Shown here piece by piece: positions 7,174-7,559 of a stretch of DNA of 7,559 bases. The stretch is from Treponema sp. GTDB taxonomy: Bacteria; Spirochaetota; Spirochaetia; Treponematales; Breznakiellaceae. The stretch covers positions 1-7,559 of the forward strand of contig JAISAK010000058.1 of assembly GCA_031266695.1 (NCBI GenBank), given 5' to 3'. The notes below the pieces were generated by a model. That model was not told the origin of the DNA. It searched no databases and saw only the letters and a list, made by a program, of their open reading frames with translations. Each line of letters starts with the position of its first letter. Position 1 is the stretch's first letter. The position numbers and the translations under genes are program-made.

Positions 7174-7191
7174 AGCATGCGTAAGCATGTT
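7174..7191 (+). repeat. Hairpin with a GTAA tetraloop
   Basis: CATGC (7176-7180) and GCATG (7185-7189) are perfectly complementary around GTAA. One G-T and one A-T pair can extend the stem to seven pairs. In RNA the loop would be GUAA, a stable GNRA type. No T-tract follows, so it is not a standard terminator. Confidence 0.5.
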
Positions 7192-7276
7192 AAGAGGCTG
7201 AAAGCAGCGCGGTGGGAGCCCCAAAAACGGCCACAGCACCGGGTAAATGTATTAGGGGCGTTAGAAGAGAAGAATT

Positions 7277-7286
7277 ACCACGAAGG
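7277..7286 (+). repeat. ACCACGAAGG repeat unit
   Basis: One of five ACCAC-type units in the tail (starting at 7139, 7277, 7311, 7370 and 7420). The motif belongs to a style of low-complexity ACCACGAAGG / ACCACAGAGG intergenic repeat that I recall from several bacterial genomes. The function is unknown. Confidence 0.5.
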
Positions 7287-7310
7287 CGAAGAAGTCGAAT
7301 AAGAAGAAAA

Positions 7311-7324
7311 ACCACGGAGATCAC
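7311..7324 (+). repeat. ACCACGGAGATCAC repeat unit
   Basis: A variant of the ACCACRRA unit, immediately upstream of the first 15-bp palindrome at 7327. It shares ACCAC and the purine-rich continuation with the units at 7277 and 7420. Confidence 0.5.
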
Positions 7325-7326
7325 AA

Positions 7327-7341
7327 CGAACCGAAGGTTCG
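7327..7341. repeat. 15-bp palindrome, copy 1 (CGAACC-GAA-GGTTCG)
   Basis: CGAACC (7327-7332) and GGTTCG (7336-7341) are perfect inverted repeats around GAA. The stem is identical to that of copy 2 at 7377-7391, and only the loop differs. Confidence 0.8.
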
Positions 7342-7365
7342 AAGTCAAAGAAGTAGGAAGGAAAG

Positions 7366-7403
7366 ATGAACCACGACGAACCTTTGGTTCGACCATACGA
7401 ACG
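7366..7403 (+). repeat. Short direct repeat, copy interrupted by a palindrome
   Basis: ATGAACCACGA (7366-7376) and ACCATACGAACG (7392-7403) reproduce the 23-base unit at 7135-7157 exactly. The extra 15 bases between them are precisely the palindrome at 7377-7391. This is the expected result of a clean insertion, or of a clean loss from the other copy. Confidence 0.85.
7377..7391. mobile_element. 15-bp palindrome, copy 2 (CGAACC-TTT-GGTTCG), putative miniature insertion
   Basis: A perfect six-base inverted repeat around TTT, sitting exactly at the junction of the repeat halves described for 7366-7403. Calling it mobile is an inference from two copies. It encodes nothing and has no obvious target-site duplication, although A flanks it on both sides. 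Confidence 0.4.
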
Positions 7404-7419
7404 GAAGAGGAAGAATTTT

Positions 7420-7437
7420 ACCACAGAGGGCACGGAG
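7420..7437 (+). repeat. ACCACAGAGGGCACGGAG repeat unit
   Basis: The most regular of the ACCAC units, with an internal near-repeat (CACAGAGG then CACGGAG). It ends the purine-rich part of the tail; the sequence beyond it becomes A/T-richer. Confidence 0.55.
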
Positions 7438-7471
7438 TTTCGAGCCTGTAAATATTTTTGTGTAAACGGTA

Positions 7472-7507
7472 AATCATAGGGGGACTCTGTCGTCCCCGTA
7501 AATGATT
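7472..7507. repeat. Two-part hairpin
   Basis: GGGGAC (7480-7485) pairs with GTCCCC (7492-7497) around TCTGTC. Outside it, AATCAT (7472-7477) pairs with ATGATT (7502-7507) across a small internal loop (AG against GTAA). GTAAATCAT and GTAAATGAT also flank the inner stem as a near direct repeat. It could be a small structured RNA, a terminus of an element or a bidirectional pause site; no U-tract adjoins it. Confidence 0.45.
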
Positions 7508-7514
7508 GCAAATT

Positions 7515-7536
7515 GATTGTGGGCGGCCCCCCAATC
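7515..7536. repeat. GC-rich inverted repeat near the right edge
   Basis: GATTG (7515-7519) and CAATC (7532-7536) pair, continuing after one mismatch into GGG/CCC around CGGC. The nearest T-run (TTTTT) is at the window end about 20 bases on, too far for a classical terminator. Confidence 0.3.
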
Positions 7537-7559
7537 CCGTATCGGCATTGTCCATTTTT

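Larger units (their letters stand above)
7102..7559. other. Repeat-rich intergenic tail without a convincing gene
   Basis: These 458 bases follow the lyase gene. The plus strand from about 7120 to 7420 is purine-rich (roughly three-quarters A or G around 7261-7320), unlike the coding DNA to the left. Open frames exist but lack Shine-Dalgarno sites, cross the repeats and have low-complexity Arg/Lys/Glu translations, so I call none of them. The content is short ACCACRRA repeats and small hairpins, listed separately. No clear intrinsic terminator for the operon is seen. Confidence 0.7.

Noticed and set aside
7135..7437. Possible CRISPR array
   Set aside because: The repeats are short, variable and irregularly spaced (138, 34, 59 and 50 bases between starts), with no uniform spacers and no cas gene.
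7111..7511. Several short open frames on both strands of the tail
   Set aside because: They lack ribosome binding sites, run through repeats and hairpins, and give low-complexity translations.

Overview
This window is GC-rich bacterial chromosome, densely packed with five protein genes and ending in a repeat-rich stretch with no gene. Gene content, two TTG starts with strong Shine-Dalgarno sequences, an HD-GYP-type gene coupled to a CNNM/CorC-type gene, and the style of the intergenic repeats fit a spirochaete such as a host-associated Treponema. That assignment is an inference and is tentative.

Layout. (1) Positions 2-937 (+) hold the 3' part of an OppD/DppD-type ABC transporter ATPase, open at the left edge. 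(2) Positions 927-3385 (-) hold a two-gene unit read right to left. The first gene is a divergent HD-GYP-like protein (3385-2234). It is coupled through a one-base TAATG overlap to a CNNM/CorC-type membrane protein with a CBS pair (2234-927). The CNNM gene converges on the transporter gene and the two overlap by 11 bp. (3) Positions 3386-3484 are a short divergent region with a good sigma70-type promoter on the plus strand. (4) Positions 3485-7101 (+) hold a three-gene unit: a membrane-anchored TPR-like protein (TTG start), an AlaA-type alanine aminotransferase (TTG start, 4-bp overlap), and an MIO-type amino-acid ammonia-lyase 24 bp downstream. (5) Positions 7102-7559 contain no convincing gene. 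They hold dispersed ACCACRRA-type repeats and several small hairpins, including two 15-bp palindromes with the same stem.

How the genes fit together. The plus-strand unit joins a transaminase with an amino-acid lyase, which suggests amino-acid catabolism or use of aromatic amino acids; the anchored TPR protein has no clear role. The minus-strand unit joins a possible nucleotide-signalling protein, with altered metal ligands, to a cation-transport-type membrane protein.

The most unusual signal is in the repeat tail. A 15-bp palindrome interrupts one copy of a short repeat exactly, compared with an uninterrupted copy about 230 bp away, as if a miniature palindromic element had inserted. I see no defence system, prophage, CRISPR array, tRNA or rRNA.
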